A stretch of DNA of 64,000 nucleotides from Paenibacillus sp. HB172176 (GCF_011947265.1 NZ_JAATHD010000012.1:62001-126000), one strand, 5' to 3'; shown: positions 1-10,238, counted from the first letter of the stretch. Program-made: numbers and translations. The notes: generated by a model not told the origin, from the letters alone.

Positions 1-70
1 GAAGGGTCGCGCGATAACCAGGGTGGTACCGCGAAGAAGATTCGTCCCTGTCAATGACAGGGACTTTTTT
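1..70 (+). promoter_or_regulatory. T-box riboswitch leader, 3' part only (alaS)
   Basis: The conserved T-box core AACCAGGGTGGTACCGCG is at 16-33, followed by a terminator hairpin at 44-70 and then alaS at 108. In this family uncharged tRNA (here expected to be tRNA-Ala, from the gene controlled) pairs with the T-box and disrupts the terminator, so alaS is read when charged alanine tRNA is scarce. The specifier loop and stem I lie before the window, so the GCN specifier cannot be confirmed. Confidence 0.93.
44..70 (+). terminator. T-box intrinsic terminator
   Basis: The stem GTCCCTGTC/GACAGGGAC with a 3-base loop is followed by six T. The T-box core lies just upstream, so this is the terminator half of the T-box switch. 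Confidence 0.9.
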
Positions 71-107
71 ATGTTCTTTTTGAAAACCAATTTAGGGGGA
101 ATCTATA

Positions 108-2741
108 ATGAAAGCAAGTGAAATCAGAGCAAAGTGGCTCGCGTTTTTTGAAAGCAAAGGACATAAGATCGAGCCAAGCGCGTCGCTCGTTCCGCATAAC
201 GATCCGTCACTGCTGTGGATCAATGCCGGGATGGCGCCGCTTAAGCGTTATTTCGACGGAAGCGAGATACCGGACAATCCGAGGATCGCCAACTCGCAGA
301 AATGCATTCGCACCAACGATATCGAGAATGTGGGCAAAACGCGCCGCCATCATACGTTCTTCGAGATGCTGGGCAACTTCTCCATCGGCGATTATTTCAA
401 GGAGGAAGTGATCAACTGGGCCTGGGAATTCCTGACGAAGCCCGAGTGGATCGGTTTCGACCCCGAGCGGCTTTCGGTCACGGTGTATCCGGAGGACGAG
501 GAAGCGTTCAAATACTGGAATGAGGTCATCGGCTTGCCTGAGAGCCGCATCTACAAGCTGGAGGAGAATTTCTGGGATATCGGCGAAGGCCCTTGCGGAC
601 CTTGCACGGAAATTTTCTATGACCGCGGCGAGAAGTACGGCGACCTCTCCGATCCGGAATGCTGGCCGGGCGGCGAGAATGAGCGCTTCCTTGAGGTTTG
701 GAATCTGGTGTTCTCGCAATTCAATCACAACAAGGACGGCAGCTACACGCCTCTGCCGAACAAGAATATCGATACCGGCGCCGGGCTCGAACGCTTTGCA
801 TCCATTCTTCAAGATGTGGATTCGAACTTCGACACGGACCTGTTCCGGCCGATTATCGATCGCACCTGCGAGATTGCTGGCGTAACCTATGGTGAAAACG
901 AAGAGCATGATATTGCGCTCAAGGTAATCGCAGACCATGTTCGCACGGTGGTCTTCTCGGTCGGAGACGGAGTCATGCCTTCGAACGAAGGGCGCGGCTA
1001 TATTATTAGAAGGCTGCTCCGCCGCGCGGTCCGCTACGGCAAGTCGCTCGGCGTCGATCGTCCGTTCATGTACGAGCTCACATCGATTGTCGGAGACGTG
1101 ATGGGCGTTTACTATCCGGAGGTTGTGGAGAAGCGGGAGTTTATCGAACGCGTCATTCGCACCGAGGAAGAGCGATTCCATGAGACGCTTTCGGACGGCT
1201 TGATTATGCTTGCGGAGCTGGTGAAGAATGCTGCGGCTGCCAAGGAGAGTAGAATTAGCGGCGAGGATGCATTCAAATTATACGACACGTACGGCTTCCC
1301 GTTTGACTTGACGGAAGACTTCGCCTTCGAGCAAGGCATGACGGTCGACCGCGAAGGCTTCGACGCGGCCATGGAGGCGCAGCGCGAAAGAGCGCGCTCG
1401 GCGAGACAGGATACGGGCAGCATGAAGGTGCAAGGCGGTCCGCTGGGCGATTTCACGGATAAAAGCGAGTTTGTTGGCTATAATGAGTTGGTAACGCAAT
1501 CCAGCGTAATCGGCATTATGTTGAACGACGAACTGGTCGACGTCGCGGGAGAAGGAAGCCGAATCGCCGTCATTCTTGACCGGACGCCGTTCTATGCGGA
1601 GAGCGGCGGGCAAGTAGGCGACAAGGGGACGATTACGGGCGAAGGCTTCACGTTGACCGTAGAAGACGTGAACAAGGCGCCTCACGGACAGCCCGTTCAT
1701 CAAGCTGTCGTCACATCCGGGACATTGCGCAAGGGCGCATCGGCGACGGCCGCTGTTACGCGCGCGACCCGAGAGGATATTATTAAAAACCATACGGCTA
1801 CGCATCTGCTTCATAAAGCGCTCAAGGAGACGCTCGGCGAGCATGTCAATCAAGCAGGCTCCCTGGTGCAAGGAGACCGACTGCGCTTCGACTTTTCCCA
1901 CTTTGGCAGCATCTCCGCCGAGGAGCTGGCAGAAATCGAGCGCAAGGTGAACGAGCAAATCTGGCTGGGCACGGAGGTAATCATCTCGAGCAAATCGCTC
2001 GCGGAGGCGAAGGCGATGGGAGCGATGGCCTTGTTCGGGGAAAAATACGGCGATGTCGTCCGCGTCGTGCAGGTCGGGGATTACAGCCTGGAGCTGTGCG
2101 GCGGCTGTCATGTGACGAACACGGCCCAGATCGGTCTGTTCAAGCTCCTCGGCGAGAGCGGCATCGGATCGGGCGTGCGTCGAATCGAAGCGGTGACCGG
2201 CAGACATGCTTATGCCTATTATGAAGAGCAGGCGGAGCTTCTGAAGCAGTCGGCTTCGCTGCTCAAGTCGAATATCGGCGATGTGCCGAAGCGAATTGAA
2301 GCTTTGTTCGGGCAGGTGAAGGAGCTCTCGCGCGAGAACGAGTCCCTGCAGGCCAAGCTTAGCCGAATCGAAGCGGGCTCGCTGGAAGCGCAAGCGGTTC
2401 AAGCAGGCGGAATCAATATTCTCTGCGCCAAGGTGAACGCGCCAAGCATGGACGCGCTGCGCGGCATTGTGGATGAACTGAAGCCGAAGCTCGGCTCGAG
2501 CGTAATCGTGCTCGGCGCCGTACAGGAGGACAAAGTGAATCTTGCGGCCGCGGTTTCCGCCGATTTGGTGAAGAAGGGCTTCCATGCCGGCAAAATCATC
2601 AAAGAGGCTGCCATCGTGTGCGGCGGCAACGGCGGGGGAAGACCCGATATGGCGCAGGCGGGTGGCAAAGAAGCAAGCAAGCTGGAAGAAGCTTTGAAAC
2701 TTGCAGAAGAACTGGTTACAAGTCAGGCAAATGTGATATGA
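108..2741 (+). CDS. alaS: Alanine--tRNA ligase
   Basis: Class II synthetase that charges tRNA-Ala in the cytoplasm. The 877-residue length is normal for the family. The N-terminal catalytic domain starts [19 protein letters not shown]. The editing domain carries the zinc motif HTATH at residues 562-566 and CGGCH at 664-668. The C-terminal part has a coiled coil followed by the DHHA1-type Gly-rich end ([16 protein letters not shown]). AGGGGG precedes the ATG. A T-box leader directly upstream gives the regulation. It heads the gene order alaS-ireB-ruvX-DUF1292 known from B. subtilis. Nothing looks damaged. Confidence 0.98.
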   Translation: MKASEIRAKWLAFFESKGHKIEPSASLVPHNDPSLLWINAGMAPLKRYFDGSEIPDNPRIANSQKCIRTNDIENVGKTRRHHTFFEMLGNFSIGDYFKEEVINWAWEFLTKPEWIGFDPERLSVTVYPEDEEAFKYWNEVIGLPESRIYKLEENFWDIGEGPCGPCTEIFYDRGEKYGDLSDPECWPGGENERFLEVWNLVFSQFNHNKDGSYTPLPNKNIDTGAGLERFASILQDVDSNFDTDLFRPIIDRTCEIAGVTYGENEEHDIALKVIADHVRTVVFSVGDGVMPSNEGRGYIIRRLLRRAVRYGKSLGVDRPFMYELTSIVGDVMGVYYPEVVEKREFIERVIRTEEERFHETLSDGLIMLAELVKNAAAAKESRISGEDAFKLYDTYGFPFDLTEDFAFEQGMTVDREGFDAAMEAQRERARSARQDTGSMKVQGGPLGDFTDKSEFVGYNELVTQSSVIGIMLNDELVDVAGEGSRIAVILDRTPFYAESGGQVGDKGTITGEGFTLTVEDVNKAPHGQPVHQAVVTSGTLRKGASATAAVTRATREDIIKNHTATHLLHKALKETLGEHVNQAGSLVQGDRLRFDFSHFGSISAEELAEIERKVNEQIWLGTEVIISSKSLAEAKAMGAMALFGEKYGDVVRVVQVGDYSLELCGGCHVTNTAQIGLFKLLGESGIGSGVRRIEAVTGRHAYAYYEEQAELLKQSASLLKSNIGDVPKRIEALFGQVKELSRENESLQAKLSRIEAGSLEAQAVQAGGINILCAKVNAPSMDALRGIVDELKPKLGSSVIVLGAVQEDKVNLAAAVSADLVKKGFHAGKIIKEAAIVCGGNGGGRPDMAQAGGKEASKLEEALKLAEELVTSQANVI

Positions 2742-2791
2742 TAGAGCAAGGTAATATCCATGTATAGGTTTTGGGAAGCGAGGTGCTGTTG

Positions 2792-3055
2792 ATGAGTTCT
2801 ATGGACCAAACAATGAAGTTTAACGTGAAGGCGGAGGGTGAGGAAGCTTCTTCCGAGGATATTCTGCTGCAGGTGCATGAAGCCCTTCTGGAGAAAGATT
2901 ACAATCCGATTAACCAGATCGTTGGGTATTTGCTGTCCGGAGATCCCGCGTATATCCCGCGGCACAACAACGCCAGAAGCTTGATTCGCAAGAAAGAACG
3001 CGATGAACTCATCGAAGAGCTTGTCCGGTTTTACCTGTTGCATAAGAAGGAATGA
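2792..3055 (+). CDS. IreB family regulatory phosphoprotein (DUF965)
   Basis: Small acidic protein of 87 residues, matching B. subtilis YrzL and Enterococcus IreB in size and in features such as the motifs [20 protein letters not shown] and [20 protein letters not shown]. IreB is a substrate of the PASTA-type Ser/Thr kinase IreK; that role is family knowledge and was not tested here. An in-frame TTG lies 21 bases upstream, but GAGG at 2780-2783 with 8-base spacing favours the ATG at 2792. It sits between alaS and ruvX, the usual Firmicute position, and is probably co-transcribed with ruvX 15 bases downstream. Confidence 0.9.
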   Translation: MSSMDQTMKFNVKAEGEEASSEDILLQVHEALLEKDYNPINQIVGYLLSGDPAYIPRHNNARSLIRKKERDELIEELVRFYLLHKKE

Positions 3056-3070
3056 AGGAGCCGGCGCAGG

Positions 3071-3487
3071 ATGAGAACGATGGGAATTGATTACGGCGAT
3101 CGCAGAATCGGCGTTGCGGTAAGCGATGCCTTTGGCTGGACGGCGCAGGGAGTTGCCGTTGTGGAGAAGCGACGCGATGGCGGAGAGATGGGTAAGCTCG
3201 CCGAGCTGGCCAAGGAGCACGAGGTTACCGAAATCGTCGTGGGATTGCCGAAGAACATGAATGGATCGATTGGTCCGCGTGGCGAAATTTGCATGGCTTT
3301 TGCGGAGGATATGAGGCAGAAGCTCCAAGTGCCTGTTCACCTTTGGGATGAAAGGCTGACAACGGTTGCAGCCGAACGCACGCTTCTGGAAGCGGACGTC
3401 AGCCGGAAGAAACGAAAGCTAGTTATCGACAAGATGGCGGCAACGCTGATCTTGCAAAATTATCTCGATTCTAAAACGAAAAGGTGA
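3071..3487 (+). CDS. ruvX: Putative pre-16S rRNA nuclease / RuvX (YqgF family)
   Basis: RNase H-like fold nuclease of 138 residues, the normal family length. It opens with the characteristic MGIDYGDRRIGVAVSD, whose Asp is the first metal ligand. The motifs IVVGLPKNMNGSIG and LWDERLTTVAAE follow, and a late Asp is seen in VIDKMAATLILQNYL. Family members are linked to 16S rRNA 5'-end maturation (YqgF) and to a Holliday-junction resolvase-like fold (YrrK). The gene overlaps the leader of the next gene by a few bases, which indicates one operon with the DUF1292 genes. Confidence 0.93.
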   Translation: MRTMGIDYGDRRIGVAVSDAFGWTAQGVAVVEKRRDGGEMGKLAELAKEHEVTEIVVGLPKNMNGSIGPRGEICMAFAEDMRQKLQVPVHLWDERLTTVAAERTLLEADVSRKKRKLVIDKMAATLILQNYLDSKTKR

Positions 3488-3495
3488 TGGTCACG

Positions 3496-3795
3496 ATGAC
3501 AAATGACGACATGCAATTTGAAGAACCGGAAATTATTTATATTCCGGATGAGGAAGGCAACGAAGAAGAGTTCGAGGTCATTATGAAATTCGAAGTAGAC
3601 GGCTCGGACCAGAAATATATGATGGTGGTTCCTCTTGTCGGCGAAGACGAGGAGGAGGACGAGGTGTATGCGTTCCGTTACGAAGAAGACGGAGATGATC
3701 TCAAGCTTTACACCATCGAGGACGAGGAAGAGTGGAATATGGTGGAGGAGACTTTCAATACGCTTCTATCCGAGCTGGAGGAGAAGGAAGAATGA
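3496..3795 (+). CDS. DUF1292 domain protein (YrzB-like)
   Basis: Very acidic 99-residue protein rich in Glu and Asp, matching the DUF1292/YrzB family normally found after ruvX. Function is unknown. In-frame GTG (3484) and ATG (3487) codons lie upstream. AAGGTGAT at 3481-3488 has good spacing only to the ATG at 3496, which is the start chosen. The stop overlaps the next gene by 4 bases (ATGA), so translation of the pair is probably coupled. Confidence 0.85.
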   Translation: MTNDDMQFEEPEIIYIPDEEGNEEEFEVIMKFEVDGSDQKYMMVVPLVGEDEEEDEVYAFRYEEDGDDLKLYTIEDEEEWNMVEETFNTLLSELEEKEE

Positions 3796-4094
3796 GCAGC
3801 GAATTCTCCGGAGGGCTGAGCTTGCTGAAGGAAGCCTTCGGCCAGGAAGTCGAGCTTGTTTCCGATGAAGGCATTGCCGAGCCATATCGCATAATGGCGG
3901 AATTTCGATGGAACGGCATGAATTACGCCGCGCTTCAGAACGCAGCAATGAAGGCGGAGGACGAGATTGCTTTCATGCGCATTATTCTCGATGACGGCGA
4001 GCCTCAACTGGAAACGATCGAGGATGAAGTGGAATGGGAATTTGTGGCGGAAGCCTATGACGATTCCTTCTTCGCCGGAGATGAAAGACCTTAA
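3792..4094 (+). CDS. Second DUF1292-like protein
   Basis: A 100-residue acidic protein starting at the ATGA overlap with the preceding DUF1292 gene. The common pattern is visible: ...YRIMAEFRWNGMNYAAL... and a closing ...IEDEVEWEFVAEAYDD, parallel to ...IEDEEEWNMVEETFN in its neighbour. This makes it a tandem paralog. An upstream frame extension to 3732 exists, but GGAGAAGGAAG just before 3792 and the overlap fix the start. Function is unknown. Two stem-loops that look like terminators follow, so the alaS-side operon probably ends here. Confidence 0.8.
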   Translation: MSSEFSGGLSLLKEAFGQEVELVSDEGIAEPYRIMAEFRWNGMNYAALQNAAMKAEDEIAFMRIILDDGEPQLETIEDEVEWEFVAEAYDDSFFAGDERP

Positions 4095-4126
4095 TCGATG
4101 GCTCCGCCATCTCAATTTCATGTATG

Positions 4127-4152
4127 AAGAGCGGCTTGCAACCGCTCTTTTC
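4127..4152 (+). terminator. Rho-independent terminator after DUF1292 pair
   Basis: Stem AAGAGCGG/CCGCTCTT with a short loop, followed by TTTTCT. It closes the alaS-to-DUF1292 gene group. Confidence 0.75.
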
Positions 4153-4156
4153 TCCG

Positions 4157-4204
4157 AAAAATACAAGAATTTATAAGAAGCTCCTTATAAATTCTTGTAT
4201 TTTT
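4157..4204. terminator. Perfect A+T-rich inverted repeat, bidirectional terminator-like
   Basis: The 17-base arms at 4161-4177 and 4184-4200 (ATACAAGAATTTATAAG and its complement) are perfect. They surround a 6-base loop and are flanked by AAAA on the left and TTTT on the right. It lies 40 bases upstream of mltG. It may be a second terminator or an RNA structure in the mltG leader. Confidence 0.6.
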
Positions 4205-4241
4205 ATGAGAATAAATGCAGACTCGCGAAAGGGTGTAACGG

Positions 4242-5381
4242 TTGGAACATACGGAACAGATGGACGAGCAGAAAGAACGGCAATCGAACAAGAAGAAACG
4301 GAAAAAAAGACGCAAGGGACCTCCAAGCTGGGTCATCTCCATTTATGTCGTCATTTCCCTTTTATTGATTATGGCGCTTGGAGCCGGAGGCGTTTATTAT
4401 TATGTATGGAGCAATTTAAAGCCGACGCATGCCGGAGAAGCGCTGAAGGTCACGATTTCCAAAGGCATGTCGGCAAGCGGTGTTGCGGAGACGCTCGAAG
4501 AGAATGGCATCATACGCAACGGCAAGATTTTCGGTTACTATCTGAAGTTGAAGAACGAAGGGTCCGGGTTTCAGGCAGGCGATTACGAGCTTCAGCCCGG
4601 TATGGAGCTAAGTGCTATTATTAATAAGCTGAACGCCGGTGAGACCATAAAAGCAGAGACGATTCATTTCACTATTCCGGAAGGCTACACGGTTCAGCAA
4701 ATCGCAGACAAGCTGTCTTCGGAGGGCTTCGTCGATAAGGATACATTCATGTCCCTTGCAACAGGCGAGCATGACTGGGCGGATGCTGAGACCGTTCGCT
4801 CGATTCCCGAATCCGATGCATTCAAGGTAAGATTGGAAGGTTATCTCTTCCCGGAAACCTATGAAATGAAAGTAGGCAGCACGGAAGAAGAGATTATTGC
4901 CAGAATGCTCCAAGAGACCGATCATAAGCTGAATAGTCTTCCGGAGGGCTGGCAGGACGCGATTGATGCGTCAGGCAGATCGCTTCACGAGGTGTTGACT
5001 ATTGCTTCTCTGGTTGAACGGGAAGTCGTCGTGGATGAGGAGAGACCGATCGTTGCAAGCGTCATATATAACCGGTTGGCGTATCCGATGCGGCTGCAGA
5101 TCGACGCCACGGTGCAATATGCGCTGGATGAGCCGAAGGAGAGGCTGCTTCAAGCGGATCTTGATATCGACAGCCCATACAACACGTACAAGGTGGACGG
5201 TTTGCCGCCGGGACCGATTGCAAGTCCGAGTCTGGCTTCCATTGAAGCGGCCATTTTTCCCGCCGATACGAAATATCTGTTCTACGTAACGAAGAAGGAC
5301 GGCAGTCAAACGCATCTCTTCGCGAAAACCTACAATGAGCATCTGAAAAATATACAGCTTAGCAATAAAGCCTCGAAATAA
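4242..5381 (+). CDS. mltG: Endolytic transglycosylase MltG (YceG/YrrL family)
   Basis: Membrane-anchored lytic transglycosylase that cuts nascent peptidoglycan glycan strands and is thought to set their length. A Lys/Arg-rich cytoplasmic head (about residues 1-30) is followed by one transmembrane segment (about 31-55). A LysM-like region (TIPEGYTVQQIADKLSSEGF) precedes the YceG catalytic domain with the catalytic Glu motif ASLVEREVV and the family signature NTYKVDGLPPGPIASPSLASI. The length of 379 is typical. AAAGGGTG at 4228-4235 supports the TTG start; an ATG six codons in is the alternative. Confidence 0.93.
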   Translation: MEHTEQMDEQKERQSNKKKRKKRRKGPPSWVISIYVVISLLLIMALGAGGVYYYVWSNLKPTHAGEALKVTISKGMSASGVAETLEENGIIRNGKIFGYYLKLKNEGSGFQAGDYELQPGMELSAIINKLNAGETIKAETIHFTIPEGYTVQQIADKLSSEGFVDKDTFMSLATGEHDWADAETVRSIPESDAFKVRLEGYLFPETYEMKVGSTEEEIIARMLQETDHKLNSLPEGWQDAIDASGRSLHEVLTIASLVEREVVVDEERPIVASVIYNRLAYPMRLQIDATVQYALDEPKERLLQADLDIDSPYNTYKVDGLPPGPIASPSLASIEAAIFPADTKYLFYVTKKDGSQTHLFAKTYNEHLKNIQLSNKASK

Positions 5382-5421
5382 TCGGCTTGAGCTTTGAAGA
5401 TTGGCTATAAGGAGCGCAGCT

Positions 5422-6357
5422 ATGACTTATACACCTGAATTACTATGCACTGCATCCTCGCTTGAGGAGATGGAATGTCTTATGAACGCGGGCGCGAACG
5501 CGTTTGTCATCGGCGAAGCGAAGTATGGCACGCGGCTGGCGGGCGAATTCACATTGGATTTGGTAGACGCCGCAGTGAAGCTGGCAAAGCCGAAAGACGT
5601 CCGTATCTATGTTTCCATGAATAATCTGATGGACAACAGCTTGCTTGCCGAGCTGCCGGATTATATATCGGCGCTTGGCGATATTGGAGTCGATGCGATC
5701 GTATTCGGAGATCCTGCCGTCCTAAAGGCGGTTAAGAAATACGCGCCTGCCCTCGGGCTGCATTGGAACGCGGAGATGACTTCGACCAATTACGCCACTG
5801 CGGAATATTGGGCTCGCAGAGGCGCGAGCCGGTATGTGCTGGCGCGCGAGCTGAACATGGAACAGATCGAAGATACGAAAACGAAGTCGGAGATGGAGAT
5901 TCAGGTTCAGGTGCACGGCATGACGAATATCTATCATTCGAAGCGCAATCTCGTGAACAGCTATCAAGAGCATCGGGAAGCGGCAGGCGGTCAGGAAAAG
6001 AGCATAAAGCATTTCGACGGCATGTATATTATGGAGGCAGAACGTCCAGATGAACGTTTTCCCATCTACGAGGACGTCAACGGAACCCATATTATGAGCT
6101 CCGGCGATATTTGCTTATTGGAGAGCTTGCACGAATTATTGGCCATTTCGGTAGACAGTCTGAAAATCGAAGGCATCATGAAGTCCATGGCGTATAATGA
6201 AGTTGTGGTCAAGGCTTATCGCAAAGCCATCGATGCCTATTTGCAGGATCCCGAGCAATATGAATTTCAAGAGGAATGGCTGGATGCGATTCGCGAGGTT
6301 CAGGACGAGAATCGCGAGCTGAGCTTCGGATTTCTCTATAAAGAGCAAGTATATTGA
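5422..6357 (+). CDS. U32 family peptidase-like tRNA hydroxylation protein (YrrN/TrhP1-like)
   Basis: U32 family protein of 311 residues that pairs with the longer U32 protein immediately downstream, as B. subtilis yrrN and yrrO do. Those two have been renamed trhP1/trhP2 for a role in 5-hydroxyuridine formation at the wobble base of tRNA, so true peptidase activity is doubtful. Visible features are the TIM-barrel start ELLCTASSLEEMECLMNAGANAFVIGE and the late SVDSLKIEGIMKSMAYNEVVV motif. AAGGAG at 5409-5414 selects the ATG at 5422 over an in-frame upstream codon at 5401. A methyltransferase gene (yrrM) that would sit upstream in B. subtilis is absent. Confidence 0.88.
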   Translation: MTYTPELLCTASSLEEMECLMNAGANAFVIGEAKYGTRLAGEFTLDLVDAAVKLAKPKDVRIYVSMNNLMDNSLLAELPDYISALGDIGVDAIVFGDPAVLKAVKKYAPALGLHWNAEMTSTNYATAEYWARRGASRYVLARELNMEQIEDTKTKSEMEIQVQVHGMTNIYHSKRNLVNSYQEHREAAGGQEKSIKHFDGMYIMEAERPDERFPIYEDVNGTHIMSSGDICLLESLHELLAISVDSLKIEGIMKSMAYNEVVVKAYRKAIDAYLQDPEQYEFQEEWLDAIREVQDENRELSFGFLYKEQVY

Positions 6358-6385
6358 TGAAAAGTCAGCAGGAGGTGTTACCGAT

Positions 6386-7642
6386 ATGTCCACAACAGTG
6401 AAAGCAGCTCCCCGTTACCACGGCAAGCGTTATCGGCTTGACCGTCCGGAGCTGCTCGCTCCGGCAGGAAATCTGGAAAAATTGAAATTCGCCGTTCATT
6501 ACGGAGCAGACGCCGTCTATATCGGAGGTCAGAAATACGGGCTTCGTTCCAATGCTGATAATTTCAGCTTCGAAGAAATGAAGGAAGGCGTTGAATTCGC
6601 CAATCGCTATGGAGCGAAGGTGTTCGTCGCGACGAACATATACGCCCATAACGAGGATATCGAAGGATTGGAAAGTTATTTGAAAAGCCTTGAGGAAGCG
6701 GGAATCGCCGCTATTATCGCTGCGGATCCGATCATTATCGAAACCGCTCAGAGAGTCGCTCCGAAGCTCGAGGTTCATCTCAGTACCCAACAATCCACGA
6801 TGAATTGGCAGGCGGTTGAATTTTGGAAGGAAGAGGGCTTGCCGAGGGTCGTGTTGGCGCGGGAAACGAGCTTCGAGGATATCGCTGAAATCAAGAAGCA
6901 TGTGGATATCGAGATCGAAGCGTTCATCCATGGAGCGATGTGCTCGTCTTATTCCGGCCGCTGCGTATTATCCAACCATTTCACGGATCGCGATTCGAAT
7001 CGCGGCGGCTGCTGCCAGTCTTGCCGCTGGAAATACGATCTCTTCCAGGATGATCTCCCTGTCAATGAAGAGGGAGAAGATCCCTTCACGATGGGTTCGA
7101 AGGATCTGTGCATGATAGAGCATCTTCCGGCTCTAATAGAAGTTGGCGTGGACAGCTTCAAGATCGAAGGCCGGATGAAGAGCATTCATTACGTGGCTAC
7201 GGTCGTGAATGTATACAGACAGGCAATTGATGCTTATTTCGCGGATCCGCAGGGCTTTGAATTGAAGCGGGAATGGATCGACGAGATGAACAAAGCAGCG
7301 AATCGTCCGCTCAATACAGGCTTTTTCCTCGATGCCCCCGGAGCTGAGGATCATATCTATGAGCCGGAGGAGAAGGCTGCGCCATACGATTTCGCAGCCA
7401 TCGTGCTGGACTATGACGACCGTACCGGCTTTGCTACTTTGCAGCAGCGCAATCATTTCAAGCCCGGACAAGAGGTGGAGTTCGTAGGTCCGGGCGGCAC
7501 CTTCTTCAAGCAAACCATTACCGAATTGACGGATCTTGAAGGCAATGCGCTTGACGCCGCCCGCCATCCGATGCAGCATGTTCGCGTCCGCACGTTAAAG
7601 CCGGTGAAGACGATGGATATGATGCGCAAAAAAATCAGATAA
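6386..7642 (+). CDS. U32 family peptidase-like tRNA hydroxylation protein (YrrO/TrhP2-like)
   Basis: Full-length U32 protein of 418 residues. The N-terminal barrel begins PELLAPAGNLEKLKFAVHYGADAVYIGG. The U32 signature is EAFIHGAMCSSYSGRCVLSNHFTDRDSNRGGCCQSCRW, whose Cys cluster (C-S, C-V, CC-x2-C) is probably a metal or Fe-S site. A C-terminal beta domain follows (about residues 320-418). AGGAGGTG lies 10 bases before the ATG. It is in an operon with the shorter U32 gene 28 bases upstream. The inferred role is tRNA wobble-uridine hydroxylation with prephenate as a source, as for TrhP; this is transferred from the family and not proven here. Confidence 0.9.
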   Translation: MSTTVKAAPRYHGKRYRLDRPELLAPAGNLEKLKFAVHYGADAVYIGGQKYGLRSNADNFSFEEMKEGVEFANRYGAKVFVATNIYAHNEDIEGLESYLKSLEEAGIAAIIAADPIIIETAQRVAPKLEVHLSTQQSTMNWQAVEFWKEEGLPRVVLARETSFEDIAEIKKHVDIEIEAFIHGAMCSSYSGRCVLSNHFTDRDSNRGGCCQSCRWKYDLFQDDLPVNEEGEDPFTMGSKDLCMIEHLPALIEVGVDSFKIEGRMKSIHYVATVVNVYRQAIDAYFADPQGFELKREWIDEMNKAANRPLNTGFFLDAPGAEDHIYEPEEKAAPYDFAAIVLDYDDRTGFATLQQRNHFKPGQEVEFVGPGGTFFKQTITELTDLEGNALDAARHPMQHVRVRTLKPVKTMDMMRKKIR

Positions 7643-7676
7643 ATAGAAATGAACCAGCTTCATTCCTCCCTCGAGA

Positions 7677-7732
7677 AACCTGATTGCTGCAATGCGATTC
7701 CGACATTGACAGCACTCGGGTTTTTTCTTTGA
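7677..7732 (+). terminator. Rho-independent terminator after the U32 pair
   Basis: Imperfect 17-base stem (ACCTGATTGCTGCAATG pairing with CATTGACAGCACTCGGGT) followed by a run of six T. Confidence 0.75.
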
Positions 7733-7861
7733 AAACTTTGAATTGACAGATTGGTTATAATCCCAAATAATAGGGATAACTGATCTTACATCATTCGTCA
7801 CGGTTCGCCACTCCTAGAGAATATGACTTATGACCTACAAATTGAAAGCGGGTGTCTATGT

Positions 7862-10051
7862 ATGGCTGATAATCAGAAAGACAAAACAGACAAGCAGACG
7901 ATGAAGAAGATGGAAAAGAAAAAGGAAAATGTTCAGCAAACAAATGAATCCGCTTCCAAAAACGTCGGACTATCGAACAGCGGCGCAATCGCAAAGGGAA
8001 GCGCAGCTTCAGCGAGCGGGGTCAAGCTGTTCCAGTCCGTTGGGACGAAGCTTCTGCTCGCTATATTCTGCAGTATTCTTGCATGCGTTCTCACCGTGGG
8101 TCTGCTCGCTTATGGAGAGGCGAAGTCCATTGTAGAGAGAAAGGTTTCGGGAGCCAGCTTGCAGACGGTCAATCAAGTGGCGACGAATTTGGATATCATA
8201 TTCAGTAATTTCGAAGATATTACGATGCAAGTGCTGATCAACAAAGATTTCCACAGCAAGGTGAACGATATGCTGTCAGGCGGCGACGATTATGCGAAAT
8301 TGGTCGCGTCCAAGGATATTTCGGACATGCTGCAAAACTTTTCATTGAGCAACAATGCGATCTCGGGCATTCTCATGATTCCGCTTTCCGATAAACTCAT
8401 GCCGATTACCAGCGGCGGCACAAGCACTAGCAAAATCGATGAAATTAAGCAATCGGATTGGTTCAAGCAGACGATAGAGCTAAGCGGAAAGACGAACTGG
8501 ATTTCGTCGGCAGAGGGTATTTCGCTGAGTAATTCGGAACCGACCATTGGGGTAGCGCGCGTATTGAAGAATAGCATTACGGGCGAAGCGAACTATATGA
8601 TCTTGATCGAAATTAAGCCATCCGCCATTAGCGAGCGTTACGAGAAAGTAGAGCTGGGCGAAGGCAGCGATATATCCATCGTTGACAATAACGGAAACTA
8701 TGTAATCAACGACAATCAAGCGCTGATTGGCCAGAAGGTCAAGGTTGAGCTGGCGGAAGAGAGCGTGAACGGGGCGGAAAAACTGTCGGATTCGGATGGA
8801 AAAGATGTGTTGGCCGCATACAGCGAGTTCGAGACAATGAATTGGAAGCTGGTGGGAACCATTCCGGTCGGCGAGCTTGTGAAGGACGCGAATGCAATCA
8901 AGAAATTAACCTGGATAACAGCGGTTGCGGCAGCCATTATCGCCATTCTGATCGGGATGGTAATCGTATTGACCATTGCCCGTCCTCTAATCAGAATTTG
9001 CCAATTAATGGTACAGGGAGCAGGGGGAGATTTGACCGTTCGCTCATCCATTCGGAAGAGGCATGACGAAATCGGCAACTTAAGCGAGAATTTCAACCGC
9101 ATGATGATTCAAATAACGGAGCTTGCGGTTCGCTCGACCCGCTCTGCCGAAGAGGTGCTGTTCACGGCTACAGATCTGACAGATGCTTCAAGAAAGACTT
9201 CGATATCCGCGAAGGAAATAGCCGTGGCAACGGAAGAAATCGCGAACGGGGCGACCAGCCTGGCCGTGGAGGCCGAGAAGGGCAATGATTTGACGGTACA
9301 TATTAATGACCAGATGAAGCAGGTTATCGAGGCGAACCGGGAGATGGTTGCTTCGGCTTCCGATGTGGAAAGAGCCAGCGGTCAAGGCGTCGAGCATATG
9401 GGATTGTTGATCGAGAAAACAGGACAAACGGAAAACATGACGCGCTCCATGGTTGAGAAGGTCGATGCGCTGAAGGAAAGCACAGGCTCCATCGTGAAAA
9501 TTCTGGATGTGCTTAACAGCTTGACCAAGCAAACGAATATTCTGTCGCTGAATGCGACTATTGAAGCTGCACGCGCAGGAACGGCGGGCAAAGGCTTTAT
9601 GGTCGTAGCCGATGAAATCAGGAAACTGGCCGATCAATCGCGGCAATCAATCGATGTGGTCGCGCAAATAACAGAAAAAATTCAAGCCGAAATCGGCGAA
9701 ACGGTACAAGTTCTCTCGGAAGCGTATCCTCTGTTCCAGGAGCAGATCGGCTCCGTGAAGGAAGCGAACGGCATTTTCCTCAGCGTGCAAGAGCAGATGG
9801 GTCACTTCGCGAAAAGACTCGACAGTGTCACAACATCCGTTGGACAATTGGATCAGTCGCAGTCTGTGCTGTCTGAAGCTATGACGAATGTCAGCGCGGT
9901 AGCTGAAGAAGCGTCGGCAACCTCCGAGGAAGTGGCTTCGCTGAGCAACGAGCAATTAAGCATCAGTCAAAGTCTGGTTCAATTATCGGAGAAGCTGGAT
10001 GCCGTATCGAAGGGACTGAAGGAATCATTATCTCAGTTCAAAATTGAATAG
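7862..10051 (+). CDS. Methyl-accepting chemotaxis protein
   Basis: Membrane chemoreceptor of 729 residues. After a Lys-rich N-terminal tail come TM1 (about residues 60-85), an extracellular dCache-like ligand domain (about 85-345), TM2 (about 350-375), a HAMP domain (about 376-430) and a cytoplasmic signalling domain. The signalling domain has the invariant hairpin tip in the [26 protein letters not shown] stretch. Ligand is unknown. The frame is open to 7823, but GGGTG at 7848-7852 supports the ATG at 7862. It has the same architecture as the next gene, so the two arose by duplication. It is bounded by terminators on both sides and so is transcribed alone. Confidence 0.92.
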   Translation: MADNQKDKTDKQTMKKMEKKKENVQQTNESASKNVGLSNSGAIAKGSAASASGVKLFQSVGTKLLLAIFCSILACVLTVGLLAYGEAKSIVERKVSGASLQTVNQVATNLDIIFSNFEDITMQVLINKDFHSKVNDMLSGGDDYAKLVASKDISDMLQNFSLSNNAISGILMIPLSDKLMPITSGGTSTSKIDEIKQSDWFKQTIELSGKTNWISSAEGISLSNSEPTIGVARVLKNSITGEANYMILIEIKPSAISERYEKVELGEGSDISIVDNNGNYVINDNQALIGQKVKVELAEESVNGAEKLSDSDGKDVLAAYSEFETMNWKLVGTIPVGELVKDANAIKKLTWITAVAAAIIAILIGMVIVLTIARPLIRICQLMVQGAGGDLTVRSSIRKRHDEIGNLSENFNRMMIQITELAVRSTRSAEEVLFTATDLTDASRKTSISAKEIAVATEEIANGATSLAVEAEKGNDLTVHINDQMKQVIEANREMVASASDVERASGQGVEHMGLLIEKTGQTENMTRSMVEKVDALKESTGSIVKILDVLNSLTKQTNILSLNATIEAARAGTAGKGFMVVADEIRKLADQSRQSIDVVAQITEKIQAEIGETVQVLSEAYPLFQEQIGSVKEANGIFLSVQEQMGHFAKRLDSVTTSVGQLDQSQSVLSEAMTNVSAVAEEASATSEEVASLSNEQLSISQSLVQLSEKLDAVSKGLKESLSQFKIE

Positions 10052-10073
10052 CAAAGAAAAGAAGAATTTCTCG

Positions 10074-10108
10074 GAAGCAGCTCCTTAAGACGGGCTGCTT
10101 CTTTTTTT
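10074..10108 (+). terminator. Rho-independent terminator after first MCP
   Basis: The stem GAAGCAGC/GCTGCTTC with a 12-base loop is followed by T7. Confidence 0.85.
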
Positions 10109-10118
10109 ATTTGCCTAT

Positions 10119-10145
10119 TCAATTAATTGGCGTAGTAGCCGATAA
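10119..10145 (+). promoter_or_regulatory. Sigma-D (motility) type promoter for second MCP
   Basis: TCAA at 10119-10122, 15 bases of spacer, then GCCGATAA at 10138-10145. The Bacillus sigma-D consensus is TAAA-N15-GCCGATAT, so one mismatch is seen in each element. It lies 94 bases before the MCP start, which suits flagellar-class control of a chemoreceptor. Confidence 0.55.
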
Positions 10146-10238
10146 CTATTTTATGCCTTTGTCGATTGAGACTTAGTAACTACATACGATGTGATTCAAA
10201 TTGTTCATCATACATTTACTTAAGGGGTGTCACCGCAA

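Noticed and set aside
1278..2585. 435-codon open frame on the minus strand
   Set aside because: It lies wholly inside alaS, has no ribosome site and reads as low-similarity Arg/Leu-rich protein. It is the antisense shadow of a G+C-biased gene.
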